Of a stretch of 29,550 bases of DNA, positions 1-8,171 are shown one piece after another. Position 1 is the first letter of the stretch, and each line of letters begins with the position of its first letter. The notes beneath the pieces are model-generated. The model had not been told where the DNA came from. It saw only the letters and a program-made list of their open reading frames with translations, and ran no database searches. This DNA is from Citricoccus sp. WCRC_4 (GTDB lineage: Bacteria; Actinomycetota; Actinomycetes; Actinomycetales; Micrococcaceae): positions 1 through 29,550 of the forward strand of contig JAPFFX010000050.1 in NCBI GenBank assembly GCA_026645375.1. The letters run 5' to 3'. Position numbers and translations under genes: made by a program.

Positions 1-165
1 CAGGTGCAACCGCAGTGCCCGCGGGGGCCTGCTCGCGGCGATCCGCACCGGGATGCCGACCGAGTGGGCGGCCCGGGCCAGGGCGGTGCCGGCCCGGCCG
101 GCGCCGAGGACACCCAGGCTCACCGGCCGGTCCGGAGGGCCTGGCGGCGTGGTCTCAGTGGGCAT
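1..165 (-). CDS. Rossmann-fold NAD(P)-binding protein, N-terminal fragment (cut by window edge)
   Basis: Only the first 55 codons lie in the window. They encode a short Pro-rich leader and then a classical dinucleotide-binding strand-turn-helix, GVLGAGRAGTALARAAHSVG at about residues 18-37, matching the GxGxxG/A fingerprint. This resembles oxidoreductases of the F420-dependent NADP reductase or DUF2520/IMP-dehydrogenase-like type, but the fragment cannot separate these. The start used is ATG at 165; an in-frame GTG at 177 is an alternative and neither has a strong ribosome site. It lies 33 nt behind the RraA-fold gene on the same strand, so it is probably the third gene of that operon. The substrate is unknown. 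Confidence 0.6.
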   Translation of the reverse strand, partial: MPTETTPPGPPDRPVSLGVLGAGRAGTALARAAHSVGIPVRIAASRPPRALRLHL

Positions 166-198
166 CGTGGGGATCACGGCGCGGGTCCCGGCCGGTGC

Positions 199-684
199 TC
201 AGGCCGCCGGGGTGACGAGGATGCCGTCCTCGTCCGCCCACAGCCGCGCGCCGGGAGTGAAGACCACCCCGCCGAACTCCACGGTCACGTCCACCTCGCC
301 GACGCCGTCCTTGGCGGACTTGCGCGGGTTCGTCCCCAGGGCCTTCACCCCCAGTTCCAGGGTGCGGACCACGGCCCGGTCGCGGATGGCCCCGTTGACG
401 ACGACGCCGGTCCAGCCGTTGCGCACGGCGGCACCGGCGATCAGGTCGCCCATCAGGGCGGACTCCAGGGAACCGGCGCCGTCCACCACCAGCACGGCAC
501 CGTCCCCCGGGGAGTTCAGCAGCTGCTTGACCAGCCCGTTGTCCCGGTGGCACCGGATGGTGCGCACGGGCCCGGTGAACCGGGCCCGCCCGCCCAGGTC
601 GAGGAACTGCAGGGAGCACGACTGCAGGGTCTCGTCCGCGTCGAACAGGTCGCACGTGGTGAAGGCGGTGCCGCCGGCCTCCAT
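199..684 (-). CDS. rraA: RraA-fold protein, probable 4-hydroxy-4-methyl-2-oxoglutarate aldolase/oxaloacetate decarboxylase type
   Basis: The 161-residue protein matches the RraA family over its whole length: CDLFDADETLQSC near the N-terminus, the DNGL segment, the VVDGAGS strand, and FGGVVFTPG near the end. In E. coli RraA, which inhibits RNase E, the catalytic positions are lost. Here the aldolase signature is intact: GDLIA at about 79-83 and, 21 residues after its Asp, the pair Arg-Asp in NGAIRD (about 101-102). I therefore favour a metal-dependent aldolase/decarboxylase acting on 2-oxo acids over an RNase regulator. ATG at 684 overlaps the upstream stop (TGATG); GTG at 687 would give a GTGA overlap. 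Either way it is translationally coupled to the FAH-family gene. Confidence 0.85.
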   Translation of the reverse strand: MEAGGTAFTTCDLFDADETLQSCSLQFLDLGGRARFTGPVRTIRCHRDNGLVKQLLNSPGDGAVLVVDGAGSLESALMGDLIAGAAVRNGWTGVVVNGAIRDRAVVRTLELGVKALGTNPRKSAKDGVGEVDVTVEFGGVVFTPGARLWADEDGILVTPAA

Positions 685-1577
685 CACCGGATCTCGTTCC
701 GCTGGAGGCCCAGGCCCTCGATCTCGGTCTCCAGCACGTCACCGGCCTTCAGCCACGGACGCCGGCCCTCGGCGTCCTTCCGCGCCAGGGCCACCCCGGC
801 CGGGGTGCCGGTGAGGATGAGGTCCCCGGGCAGCAGGGTGACGATGTCCGAGATGTAGGACACGAGCCTGCGGGCGTCGAAGACCAGGTCCCCGGTGGAG
901 TCGTCCTGCATCACCTCCCCGTTGACCCGGGTGGTGATCCGCGCGCCCTCGGTGAACTCCTCCGGGGTCGCCAGCCAGGGCCCGACCGGGGTCATCTCCT
1001 CCCAGGCCTTGCCCTGGGTCCACTCGGTGGTCCGTCCCTGGTAACCGCGCACCGAGACGTCATTGGCCACGGCGTACCCGGCGATGTGCTGCCCGGCCTC
1101 CGCCTCCGGGATCCGCCGGCCCGGCTCGCCGATGACGACGCACAGCTCACCCTCCCAGTCGACGCGGTGGTCCTCCGCCGGGACCTCGATCGGATCGGAG
1201 GCGCCGGTCAGGGACTGGGCGAACTTCGTGAAGATCGCCGGGTACTCGGGAAGCTCCTGGCCGGTCTCCAGGATGTGGTTGCGGTAGTTCAGCCCGATGC
1301 AGAACACCTTCGTGGGGAACGGGATGAGGGTGGCCGGCTCCAGCTGGGTGGCGTCCAGGACCCGGGTGGGGTCCTCCTCGGCCGCCGCCAGGGCGGCCTC
1401 CACGAGCTCGGTGCGGGTCGGCTCCGGCTGGTACAGGAAGTCCCCGACGTCGATGATGCCCTCGAGCTCGACGGCCGCGGTGGCGCGGGAACCGTCGGTC
1501 TGGGTGACGATGGCGGCGAAGGTGGCTCCGGGGGTGTCCGGTTCGGATCCGGGCAGTCGGTACGTGGCGAGCTTCAT
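684..1577 (-). CDS. Fumarylacetoacetate hydrolase family protein
   Basis: The 297-residue protein has the FAH C-terminal catalytic domain at about 88-297. Landmarks are VFCIGLNYRNH (91-101), the metal ligands Glu142 and Glu144 in VDWEGELCVVIG, Asp173 in ANDVSVR, and GDLILTGTPAGV (251-262). Members hydrolyse or decarboxylate acylpyruvate-type 2-oxo acids (acylpyruvases, oxaloacetate decarboxylases, HpcE-type isomerases) with Mg2+ in the cytosol. The exact substrate cannot be read from sequence. ATG at 1577 (MKLATYRLPG) is chosen because homology begins there; the frame stays open to 1670 but that part does not resemble the family. The stop overlaps the RraA-fold start, and the pair probably acts in the same 2-oxo-acid route. 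Confidence 0.88.
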   Translation of the reverse strand: MKLATYRLPGSEPDTPGATFAAIVTQTDGSRATAAVELEGIIDVGDFLYQPEPTRTELVEAALAAAEEDPTRVLDATQLEPATLIPFPTKVFCIGLNYRNHILETGQELPEYPAIFTKFAQSLTGASDPIEVPAEDHRVDWEGELCVVIGEPGRRIPEAEAGQHIAGYAVANDVSVRGYQGRTTEWTQGKAWEEMTPVGPWLATPEEFTEGARITTRVNGEVMQDDSTGDLVFDARRLVSYISDIVTLLPGDLILTGTPAGVALARKDAEGRRPWLKAGDVLETEIEGLGLQRNEIR

Positions 1578-1729
1578 GGGGGATATCCCATCACACCACC
1601 GGCCCGGACGGGACCGGCGGTAGGTTACTGTGGTCCATGTCACCCGCCGGTAACCTCCGTGGGTTGCCATCCTCGCGGCGGAGAAGGGGAAGATCTCCGC
1701 CCATCACTCCACCGACGAAGGGCGGCCCT

Positions 1730-3466
1730 GTGTCCCGTCATGCCCCTGCCCGCGGCGAGAACCGCCGGCGCATCCTCGCCACGGCCCTCAGCCTGGGACT
1801 GCTGCTCCCGGGAGTGGCCATGGCCGCTCCGGCGGCCGCCGACTCCGAGATCCTCAGCCCCCTGGACCAGGCGGACCAGTTCGACGAGACCCTGCCGGTG
1901 CTCGACGAGTCCGTCCTGCAGTCCCTCCAGAGCCTGGACGCGGCGGGCCCGTCCGCCGGGCGCACCGAGCGCTCCGCCAGGAACGCGGCACCGGCCCCCA
2001 CGGCCCACCTCGGACCCTGTGCACAGGACTTCATCGACGCGCCGCCGCGGAGCACGTACTACACGCACATCACCTGGATGGCCTGTGCCGGGCTGACCAC
2101 CGGCTACCAGGACAACAGCTTCGGCGTGCGCCGGCAGATCAACCGCGGTGAGGCCGCGCTGATGCTCTACCGCCTGTCGGGAGACGAGCACGACGCCGGA
2201 TCCGGGAGCGACTTCACGGACGTCACGCCGGTCGGGGGCGGGGAGGAGTTCACCGCCATCTCCTGGATGGCTGACCAGGGGATCGTGCACGGTTACCACG
2301 ATGGCACCTTCCGCCCCGACCGGCCGATCTCCCGCGGCGAGCTGGCCTCCTACCTGTTCCGGTACGCCGGTGACGAGGACTTCGTGGCCCCCGCGAGGGC
2401 CGTGTTCTCGGATGTCCCGGTCACCGCTGGTGCCTACCGGGACATCTCCTGGCTGGTGGCCCACAAGATGGTGAACGGCTACTCGGACCGGACCTTCCGT
2501 CCGACCCGGAGCGTGACCCGGGGCGAGACCGCGAAGTACCTCTACGGCCTGGAGGTCCTCGTCAACGGCAGGCCGGCGCCGCCGGCCATCGCCCCGAAGC
2601 CGGCCCCGAAGCCGGCACCGAAGCCCCAGCCGACGTCGCAACCGCAGCCCGCCCCCGCACCCGAGGTCCCCCTGGCCTACCGCTACGTGGTCATCGCCGA
2701 CGACGGACTCAACGTGCGCAAGGGCCCGGGGACCCAGCACGCGAAGGTCACCTCGCTGCTGCGCAACACCAAGGTCGTCATCACCGGTCGCAGCCAGGTG
2801 GCCGGCGGGGCCACCTGGCGGGAGATCACCGTCGGCAAGCACCGCGGCTGGGTGCACGGCGGCTACATCATCAAGGACTTCGAGTTGGGCAACGCCAAGT
2901 CCTCGCTGGCCAGGACCGGCACGCTGCGCAAGCCCACCACCAGGAACGGCGTCACCGTGCTGGACACCACGTGGCAGGCGCAGCCCAACGGATACTGGTG
3001 CGGGCCGGCGTCGATCAAGATCGCCCTGGAGGCCTTCGGCCTCAAGACCACCCAGAACGCCATGGCCAAGGAGGCACAGACGGACCGGGAGGGCACCTGG
3101 CTCCACCAGGTCGCCCGGGTGCTGGACTACAACGCACCGACCAGCGTCCGCTACTCCGTGACCACCATCCGTGGCCAGGACTCGACCCGTGAGGACCGGA
3201 TCCGGATCCGCGAGGACCTCAAGCGGTCCATCAGGGCCGGTGTCCCGGCGGTCGTCAACATCGCGGCCACCCCGGGCGAGCAGCCGCCCCTCCAGCGCCA
3301 GAAGACCGGCGGGAAGTTCACGCTGCGGCACCACATGCCCGTGGTGGGCTACAACGAGAACAACAACACCGTGCTGGTGCAGGACCCCTGGACCAAGCCC
3401 TTCTGGATCAGCGTCTACCAGCTGGCCGACATGGCCGGCACGCGCGGCTACGCCTCGCTGAAGTAG
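1730..3466 (+). CDS. Secreted SLH-SH3b-C39-like cysteine peptidase domain protein
   Basis: The 578-residue protein starts at GTG 1730, chosen because GAAGG lies 7 nt upstream and a signal peptide follows at once (basic n-region, hydrophobic core about 15-32, AMA/AAPAAA cleavage zone). Three SLH repeats lie at about 101-150, 162-214 and 226-273, each ending in a GY-x-D/N-x-F...RGE pattern; these repeats bind cell-wall polymers. A Pro-Lys linker (about 282-314) leads to an SH3b domain (about 318-383). A C39-like papain-fold domain follows (about 410-578) with candidate catalytic Cys424 (GYWCGPAS), His534/535 (RHHMPVVGY) and Asp552 (VQDPW). Cys97 and Cys119 flank the first SLH repeat. It is probably a wall-anchored protease or amidase; the substrate is unknown. 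It is divergent from the FAH gene. Confidence 0.85.
   Translation: MSRHAPARGENRRRILATALSLGLLLPGVAMAAPAAADSEILSPLDQADQFDETLPVLDESVLQSLQSLDAAGPSAGRTERSARNAAPAPTAHLGPCAQDFIDAPPRSTYYTHITWMACAGLTTGYQDNSFGVRRQINRGEAALMLYRLSGDEHDAGSGSDFTDVTPVGGGEEFTAISWMADQGIVHGYHDGTFRPDRPISRGELASYLFRYAGDEDFVAPARAVFSDVPVTAGAYRDISWLVAHKMVNGYSDRTFRPTRSVTRGETAKYLYGLEVLVNGRPAPPAIAPKPAPKPAPKPQPTSQPQPAPAPEVPLAYRYVVIADDGLNVRKGPGTQHAKVTSLLRNTKVVITGRSQVAGGATWREITVGKHRGWVHGGYIIKDFELGNAKSSLARTGTLRKPTTRNGVTVLDTTWQAQPNGYWCGPASIKIALEAFGLKTTQNAMAKEAQTDREGTWLHQVARVLDYNAPTSVRYSVTTIRGQDSTREDRIRIREDLKRSIRAGVPAVVNIAATPGEQPPLQRQKTGGKFTLRHHMPVVGYNENNNTVLVQDPWTKPFWISVYQLADMAGTRGYASLK
2591..2632 (+). repeat. Short in-frame tandem repeat encoding a Pro-Ala-Lys linker
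   Basis: About three copies of a 12-nt unit (cccgaagccggc and variants) encode APKPAPKPAPKPQ in the SLH protein. It joins the SLH region to the SH3b domain and is probably a stiff wall-spanning spacer whose length may vary between strains. Confidence 0.6.
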
Positions 3467-3478
3467 GCGGGGGCACCG

Positions 3479-3499
3479 GCCGGTCCGGAGCTGACCGGC
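3479..3499 (+). terminator. Candidate stem-loop terminator after the SLH/C39 gene
   Basis: A perfect 7-bp GC-rich stem (GCCGGTC / GACCGGC, 7-nt loop) starts 12 nt after the stop codon. No T-tract follows, which is common in high-GC actinobacteria, so the call is tentative. Confidence 0.35.
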
Positions 3500-3578
3500 G
3501 ACGATGCCCGGCGGTGCCGCCCCGGCCCGGCGGCGGGTCGCGGTTCCTCCCGGCCCGGCCGTCCGGCATCCTAGGCAC

Positions 3579-4565
3579 ATGACCAGGACGATTCTCGGCT
3601 GCATGGGCTGGGGCGGTGGCTGGGCCCCCGAACCACCGGCCCCCCAGGCGTGGCGCGACGCGCAGGACGCTGCCCGCCGCGCGCTCCGTGCCGCCCTCGA
3701 CGCCGGGATCTCCACCCTGGACACCGCGGACATCTACGCCCATGGCCGGTCCGAGCAGACCCTCGGCCGGGTGCTGGCCGCCGATCCGGGGCTCCGGCAG
3801 GCGCTGCACATCCAGACCAAGTGCGGGATCCGGCTCGGCGGCTCACCGCTGTACGGTCCGGCCCGCGGCGCGGGGACCACCCGCTACGACTCCTCGGCCG
3901 CCCACCTGCGCGCGGCGGTGGCCGGATCCCTGGAGCGGCTCCAGACGGACCACGTGGAGACCCTGATCATCCACCGCCCCGACGTGCTGACCGACCCCGC
4001 CGAGACCGTCGGCGCGTTCCTCGAGCTGAAGGCCGCCGGCTCCGTCGGCCGTCTGGGCGTCTCCAACATGGGCCTGGCCTGGGTCCGGCGTTTCGACGAC
4101 ACCCTGCGCGAGGCCAGCAGCGGCACCGAGACGCTGGCCTGCGTGCAAGTCGAGCTGGGCCTGCACGCCCGCACGCTGGTCGAGACCGTGGTGCTGGCCA
4201 ACCACCCGGACGCCCATGCCTCCGGGGGCATGGAGGGCATCATCGGGTTCTGCACCGACCGCGGCATCGAACTGCAGGCCTGGGGTCCCCTGGGCCGGGG
4301 CCGGTACACCCGGCCCGACCCCGAGCCGGCCGACGCCCCGGCCGCCGCCGAGGTCACCCGGGTGGCCGAGGAGCTCGGCGTCCCGGCAGACGTCGTGGTC
4401 CTGGCCTGGCTGCTGCGCCTGCCGTGGGGCATCCGTCCGGTCGTGGGCACCACCCGGCCCGGGCGCATCGCCGCCAGCGCCACCGCAGAGGAGGCCGCCG
4501 CCCGCATGGACGCCGACCAGTGGTACCGGATCTGGACCGCCGCCCGAGGAGAACCCCTGCCATGA
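3579..4565 (+). CDS. Aldo/keto reductase, YdhF-like
   Basis: The 328-residue TIM-barrel oxidoreductase has the AKR tetrad in order: Asp48 and Tyr53 (LDTADIYAHGRSE), Lys81 (IQTKCGI) and His132 (LIIHRPD). Later parts, GVSNMG, CVQVELGL, and a C-terminus with WLLRLPWGIRPVVGTTRPGR then DADQWYRIWTAA, follow the E. coli YdhF layout closely. It probably uses NADPH to reduce carbonyls in the cytosol; the natural substrate is unknown. ATG 3579 is the homology start. A CATCCT element 6 nt upstream fits a weak leaderless promoter. The stop overlaps the next start (ATGA), so it is coupled to the two-TM gene downstream. Confidence 0.88.
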   Translation: MTRTILGCMGWGGGWAPEPPAPQAWRDAQDAARRALRAALDAGISTLDTADIYAHGRSEQTLGRVLAADPGLRQALHIQTKCGIRLGGSPLYGPARGAGTTRYDSSAAHLRAAVAGSLERLQTDHVETLIIHRPDVLTDPAETVGAFLELKAAGSVGRLGVSNMGLAWVRRFDDTLREASSGTETLACVQVELGLHARTLVETVVLANHPDAHASGGMEGIIGFCTDRGIELQAWGPLGRGRYTRPDPEPADAPAAAEVTRVAEELGVPADVVVLAWLLRLPWGIRPVVGTTRPGRIAASATAEEAAARMDADQWYRIWTAARGEPLP

Positions 4566-5092
4566 TGCCCGCACCGACCGGCCCGGTCGCACTGTCCGCT
4601 CCGGCGCTGCCGCTCACGGCACCGGCGCACGCCGCCGTCGACTACGGGGCCGTCGACTTCCAGTCCCCGGTCGCCACCCTGTGGGTGGTGGGCGTGCTCC
4701 TGCTGGTCGGACTCGCGGTGCTCGGCCACGCGGTGTGGCGACGGCGCCGGCACGTCGCACACGCCCAGCGCACCGGCCGCAACACCGATCCGGCGTTCCT
4801 CCGGGACACCCGCGTGGAGCAGGTGGTCTCCCTTCTCTGCCTGGCGGTGGCCGTGGTGCTGGCCGGCTTCTCCGCGCTGGGCGCCTGGCAGACACACCAC
4901 AACGTACGCGGCAACCTCGCGGCGAAGTACGGGGTGACGGCGGTGGACGACGCGCGCTGGAGCGGTGCCTTCCTGGTGGCGGACCTGACCATGGCCGACG
5001 GCACCGTGCGCCAGGACGCGACGGTCTACTTCGAGGCCGACGGGGAGCCGCTCACCGGTGAGGACGTCTTCTCGGAGACACCGGGGGCCTGA
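4562..5092 (+). CDS. Two-TM membrane protein of unknown function (first of a tandem pair)
   Basis: The 176-residue protein has TM segments at about 37-58 and 87-106, joined by a basic loop (WRRRRHVAH), and a soluble C-terminal part of about 70 residues. The N-terminal 25 residues (ALPLTAPAHAA) look like a possible signal peptide or spacer. I do not recognise a named family. The C-terminal block (NLAAKYGV...ADLTMADGTVRQD) recurs in the next gene, so the two are paralogs. ATG 4562 overlaps the aldo/keto reductase stop by ATGA; a second ATG follows at once at 4565. A short extracytoplasmic or cytoplasmic domain held at the membrane is all the sequence supports. Confidence 0.7.
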   Translation: MMPAPTGPVALSAPALPLTAPAHAAVDYGAVDFQSPVATLWVVGVLLLVGLAVLGHAVWRRRRHVAHAQRTGRNTDPAFLRDTRVEQVVSLLCLAVAVVLAGFSALGAWQTHHNVRGNLAAKYGVTAVDDARWSGAFLVADLTMADGTVRQDATVYFEADGEPLTGEDVFSETPGA

Positions 5093-5125
5093 TCGCCCCT
5101 CGCAGCACGAGGAGTCCGGGCAGGG

Positions 5126-5131
5126 GACAAT
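5126..5131 (+). promoter_or_regulatory. Predicted leaderless -10 element for the second two-TM gene
   Basis: GACAAT ends exactly 7 nt before ATG 5139, putting the predicted transcription start on the A of the start codon. No convincing -35 is seen. It would give the second paralog its own transcript, 46 nt after the first gene ends. Confidence 0.4.
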
Positions 5132-5138
5132 GGAAGGC

Positions 5139-5591
5139 ATGTACGCACCGATCGACCTGCAGACCCCCCTCGTCGCCCAGTGGATCGGCATCCTCATGGC
5201 GGTGGCCGGCGCGGCGGTCATGGCGCACGGCCTGTGGCGCCGCAAGCGCTACCGCCTGCACCTGGACGACCAGGACGCGCGGTACGCCGGCCCCGACCGG
5301 ATGCGTGACTCGATGCGCGAGATCCTGGCGGGCGCCGGCGTGCTGGTGATCGGGCTCGTGGGCATCAGCTACGCGGTGTTCGGCTCCTCCCAGGCCAATG
5401 TGCGCATCGCGGACAACCTGCGCCAGAAGTACGGGGTCGAGTCCGTCCACCAGGAGAACTGGCAGGGCAACGCCCTGATCGCCGACCTCACCATGCCGGA
5501 CGGCACCGTCCACCAGGACGTCGTGATCATCTTCGAGGACTCTGGCGAACCGCGCATCAGCCGCGACCTCACCGCGCCGGGCACCAACTAG
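5139..5591 (+). CDS. Two-TM membrane protein of unknown function (second of a tandem pair)
   Basis: The 150-residue protein has TM segments at about 8-31 and 61-81, a basic loop (LWRRKRYRLHL) and a soluble C-terminal domain. Alignment by eye with the preceding gene shows the same order of parts and near-identical blocks, for example NLRQKYGV and ADLTMPDGTVHQD against NLAAKYGV and ADLTMADGTVRQD. It is thus a diverged tandem duplicate lacking the longer N-terminus. ATG 5139 is preferred because a -10-like GACAAT lies 7 nt upstream; ATG 5130 in frame would add three residues but has AGGGG only 3 nt away. No function is assigned. Confidence 0.7.
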   Translation: MYAPIDLQTPLVAQWIGILMAVAGAAVMAHGLWRRKRYRLHLDDQDARYAGPDRMRDSMREILAGAGVLVIGLVGISYAVFGSSQANVRIADNLRQKYGVESVHQENWQGNALIADLTMPDGTVHQDVVIIFEDSGEPRISRDLTAPGTN

Positions 5592-5614
5592 CCGGGCCGC
5601 ATCGTCCGACACCC

Positions 5615-5623
5615 TGCTAGCGT
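5615..5623 (+). promoter_or_regulatory. Extended -10 for treY, leaderless
   Basis: TGC-TAGCGT is an extended -10 (TGnTANNNT). It ends 7 nt before GTG 5631, so transcription is predicted to start at the start codon itself. No -35 match is visible, as expected for an extended -10. It also argues for GTG 5631 over the GTG at 5622, which lies inside the element. Confidence 0.5.
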
Positions 5624-5630
5624 GCAGAGC

Positions 5631-8171
5631 GTGACCAGTCCGCAGAGAGTCCCCGCGTCCACCTACCGCCTGCAACTGACCGGCGACTTCACCCTGGACG
5701 ATGCGCGTACGGTGCTGCCGTACCTGAGGGACCTCGGCGTGGACTGGGTGTACCTCTCCCCGATGCTCGGTGCCGAGGAGGGCTCGACCCACGGCTATGA
5801 CGTGGTGGACCCGACCTCCGTGGACGACGCCCGGGGCGGGGAGTCGGGGCTGCGCGAGCTCGCCGAGGCGGTCCACGAGGCGGGCGGCGGGATCCTGGCG
5901 GACATCGTCCCCAACCACGTGGGCGTGGCCACCCCCAAGGACAACGCCTGGTGGTGGGACCTGCTCAAGCACGGCCGGGCCTCGAAGTACGCCATGGCCT
6001 TCGACATCGACTGGGCCGCCGGGGACAGCCGGATCTGGCTGCCCGTGCTGGGTGACGGCACGGAGGACGACCCGGAGGCCGAGCTGTCGAAGCTGCGGAT
6101 CGTGGACGGGGAACTGCACTACTACGACAACGTCTATCCGCTGGCCCCCGGCACCGAGGAGGCCGCGCGCGCCGCGGTGGCCTCGCAGTCAGTCGACGCC
6201 ACGACGGGTCCCGCGGGCGGGGAGCGCTCCGAGGAGGAGCGACTGGCCCGGGCGGTCCACGACCTCCAGAACTACCGGCTGATGCCCTGGCGCGAGGCCG
6301 ACGAGAACCTCAACTACCGACGCTTCTTCGCGGTCAACTCGCTGGCCGGGGTCCGGGTCGAGATCCCGCGCGTGTTCGCCGAGACCCACCGGGAGATCCT
6401 GTCCTGGGTCCGCGACGGACTCGTGGACGGGCTGCGCGTGGACCACCCGGACGGACTGGCCGACCCGGGCGGGTACTTCGAGAACCTGCGCCAGGCCACG
6501 GGCGGGATCTACCTGCTGGGGGAGAAGATCCTCGAGCCCGGCGAACGGTTGCCGGCGGCCTGGGCGCTGGACGGCACCACCGGTTATGACGCCCTCGGTG
6601 AGGTGGACCGGGTGCTGACCGATCCCGCCGGGGCCCCGGAACTGGATGCGGTGGCCGGACGCCTGGGCGGCTGGGGTGATGTCGGCGAGGACGCCGAGGT
6701 GGTGTGGGCCGAGATGATCCACGGCACCCAGCGCGCCGTGGTGGACGGCATGCTGCGCTCCGAGGTGGAGCGCCTGGCGCGACTGGTCCCGGGCGTGATC
6801 CCCGGGGACGAGGACCACGGCGCCGAGGACCCCGGGGAGCACCGGGTGCAGGACACCCTGGCCGAACTGCTGGCCTGCTTCCCGGTCTACCGCTCCTACC
6901 TGCCCACGGGCCGGGAGTACCTGGACGCGGCCGCCGCGGAGGTGCGGCGGCGCCGGCCCGAACTGGTCGACGTGCTCGAGGCGCTGCTGCCGCTGCTGGC
7001 GGACCCGGACCATCCGGTGGCCGAGCGCTTCCAGCAGACCTCCGGCATGGTCATGGCCAAGGGCGTGGAGGACACCGCCTTCTACCGGTACTCTCGACTG
7101 GCGTCGCTGAACGAGGTCGGCGGGGACCCGTCGTCGTTCGCCCTGGAACTGCGCGAATTCCATGCCGCCCAGGCGGACCGGCAGGCCCGCATGCCGCGCA
7201 CCATGACCACGCTGTCCACGCACGACACCAAGCGCAGCGAGGACGTGCGCGCCCGCATCGACGTGCTCTCCGAGATCCCGCAGGAGTGGACGGCCGCCCT
7301 GGAACGGTTCCGGGAGCTGGCCCCGCTCGGGGACGGTCCGTTCGAGAAGCTGCTGTGGGAGACGGTCGTGGGCGCCTGGCCGGTGGACGGCACGGCCCTG
7401 GAGACCCAGCGGCTGGCCGACTATGCGCTCAAGGCGGCGCGTGAGGCGGCCACGCGCACCACCTGGACCGAGCAGGACGAGCAGTTCGAGGCGCGCCTGG
7501 CAGACCTCGCCGAACGGGCCACCGGCGCCGGGGAACTGCGAGAGGCCGTCCAGTCGGTCGCCGACCGGATCGCCGTGGCCGGAGTCTCGAACCAGCTGGC
7601 CATGAAGCTCATCCAGCTGACGATGCCCGGGATCCCGGACGTCTACCAGGGCACCGAGGTCCCGTTCCCCACCCTGGTGGACCCGGACAACCGCCGGCCC
7701 GTGGACTTCCGCGAGCGGGCGGCGCTGCTGGCCCGGCTCGACGGTGGCTGGACCCCCGAGTTCCCCCGGCCCGCCGAGGACACCGGCCAGGTCGACGGCG
7801 AGGCGCTCGCCGAGTACGCCGCCGGCCTGAAGCTGCTGGTCACCTCGAGGGCGCTGCGGGCCCGCCGGGAACATCCCGAGTGGTTCAACCGCTATCAGGA
7901 CCTGGACGTCCTCGGCGAGGCCGCCGACCACGTGGTCGCGTTCTCCCGCGGGGGCTGCATCACCCTGGCCACCCGCTGGCCGTTGGGACTGGCCGACGAG
8001 GGCGGCTGGGGCGACACCGCCGTCGTGCTGCCCCGCCAGGCCGTGGTGGACCTGGTCACCGGACGCCGTTTCGGCGGCTCCTTCACGGACGGGACCACCC
8101 GACTGGCCGAGATCTTCGAACACCACCCGGTCGCCCTGCTGGTGCCGGAGGAGGGGAACACGCTGCGATGA
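5631..8171 (+). CDS. treY: Malto-oligosyltrehalose synthase
   Basis: The 846-residue GH13 enzyme turns the reducing-end alpha-1,4 bond of maltodextrins into an alpha-1,1 bond, giving maltooligosyl trehalose, the first TreY-TreZ step. The start PASTYRLQL is the TreY N-terminal hallmark. Catalytic regions appear in order: DIVPNHVGV (region I), DGLRVDHPDG with nucleophile Asp271, GEKILEPGE with acid/base Glu298, and STHDTKRSED with His531-Asp532 (region IV). Near the C-terminus MPGIPDVYQGTE and DPDNRRPVD are also typical. Length is normal for the family (roughly 750-850). It is the first gene of a treY-treZ operon, coupled by an ATGA overlap. treX, the usual debranching partner, is not in the window. 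Confidence 0.96.
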   Translation: MTSPQRVPASTYRLQLTGDFTLDDARTVLPYLRDLGVDWVYLSPMLGAEEGSTHGYDVVDPTSVDDARGGESGLRELAEAVHEAGGGILADIVPNHVGVATPKDNAWWWDLLKHGRASKYAMAFDIDWAAGDSRIWLPVLGDGTEDDPEAELSKLRIVDGELHYYDNVYPLAPGTEEAARAAVASQSVDATTGPAGGERSEEERLARAVHDLQNYRLMPWREADENLNYRRFFAVNSLAGVRVEIPRVFAETHREILSWVRDGLVDGLRVDHPDGLADPGGYFENLRQATGGIYLLGEKILEPGERLPAAWALDGTTGYDALGEVDRVLTDPAGAPELDAVAGRLGGWGDVGEDAEVVWAEMIHGTQRAVVDGMLRSEVERLARLVPGVIPGDEDHGAEDPGEHRVQDTLAELLACFPVYRSYLPTGREYLDAAAAEVRRRRPELVDVLEALLPLLADPDHPVAERFQQTSGMVMAKGVEDTAFYRYSRLASLNEVGGDPSSFALELREFHAAQADRQARMPRTMTTLSTHDTKRSEDVRARIDVLSEIPQEWTAALERFRELAPLGDGPFEKLLWETVVGAWPVDGTALETQRLADYALKAAREAATRTTWTEQDEQFEARLADLAERATGAGELREAVQSVADRIAVAGVSNQLAMKLIQLTMPGIPDVYQGTEVPFPTLVDPDNRRPVDFRERAALLARLDGGWTPEFPRPAEDTGQVDGEALAEYAAGLKLLVTSRALRARREHPEWFNRYQDLDVLGEAADHVVAFSRGGCITLATRWPLGLADEGGWGDTAVVLPRQAVVDLVTGRRFGGSFTDGTTRLAEIFEHHPVALLVPEEGNTLR

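Noticed and set aside
1..858. Plus-strand open frames across the start of the window
   Set aside because: They are antisense to the RraA-fold and FAH-family genes, whose motifs are unmistakable; the plus translations are Pro/Arg/Gly-rich noise.
1640..3733. Very long open frame on the minus strand opposite the SLH/C39 gene
   Set aside because: It is Gly/Val/Arg/His-rich with no family motif and lies antisense to a clear gene. Such frames arise in high-GC DNA because stops are rare.
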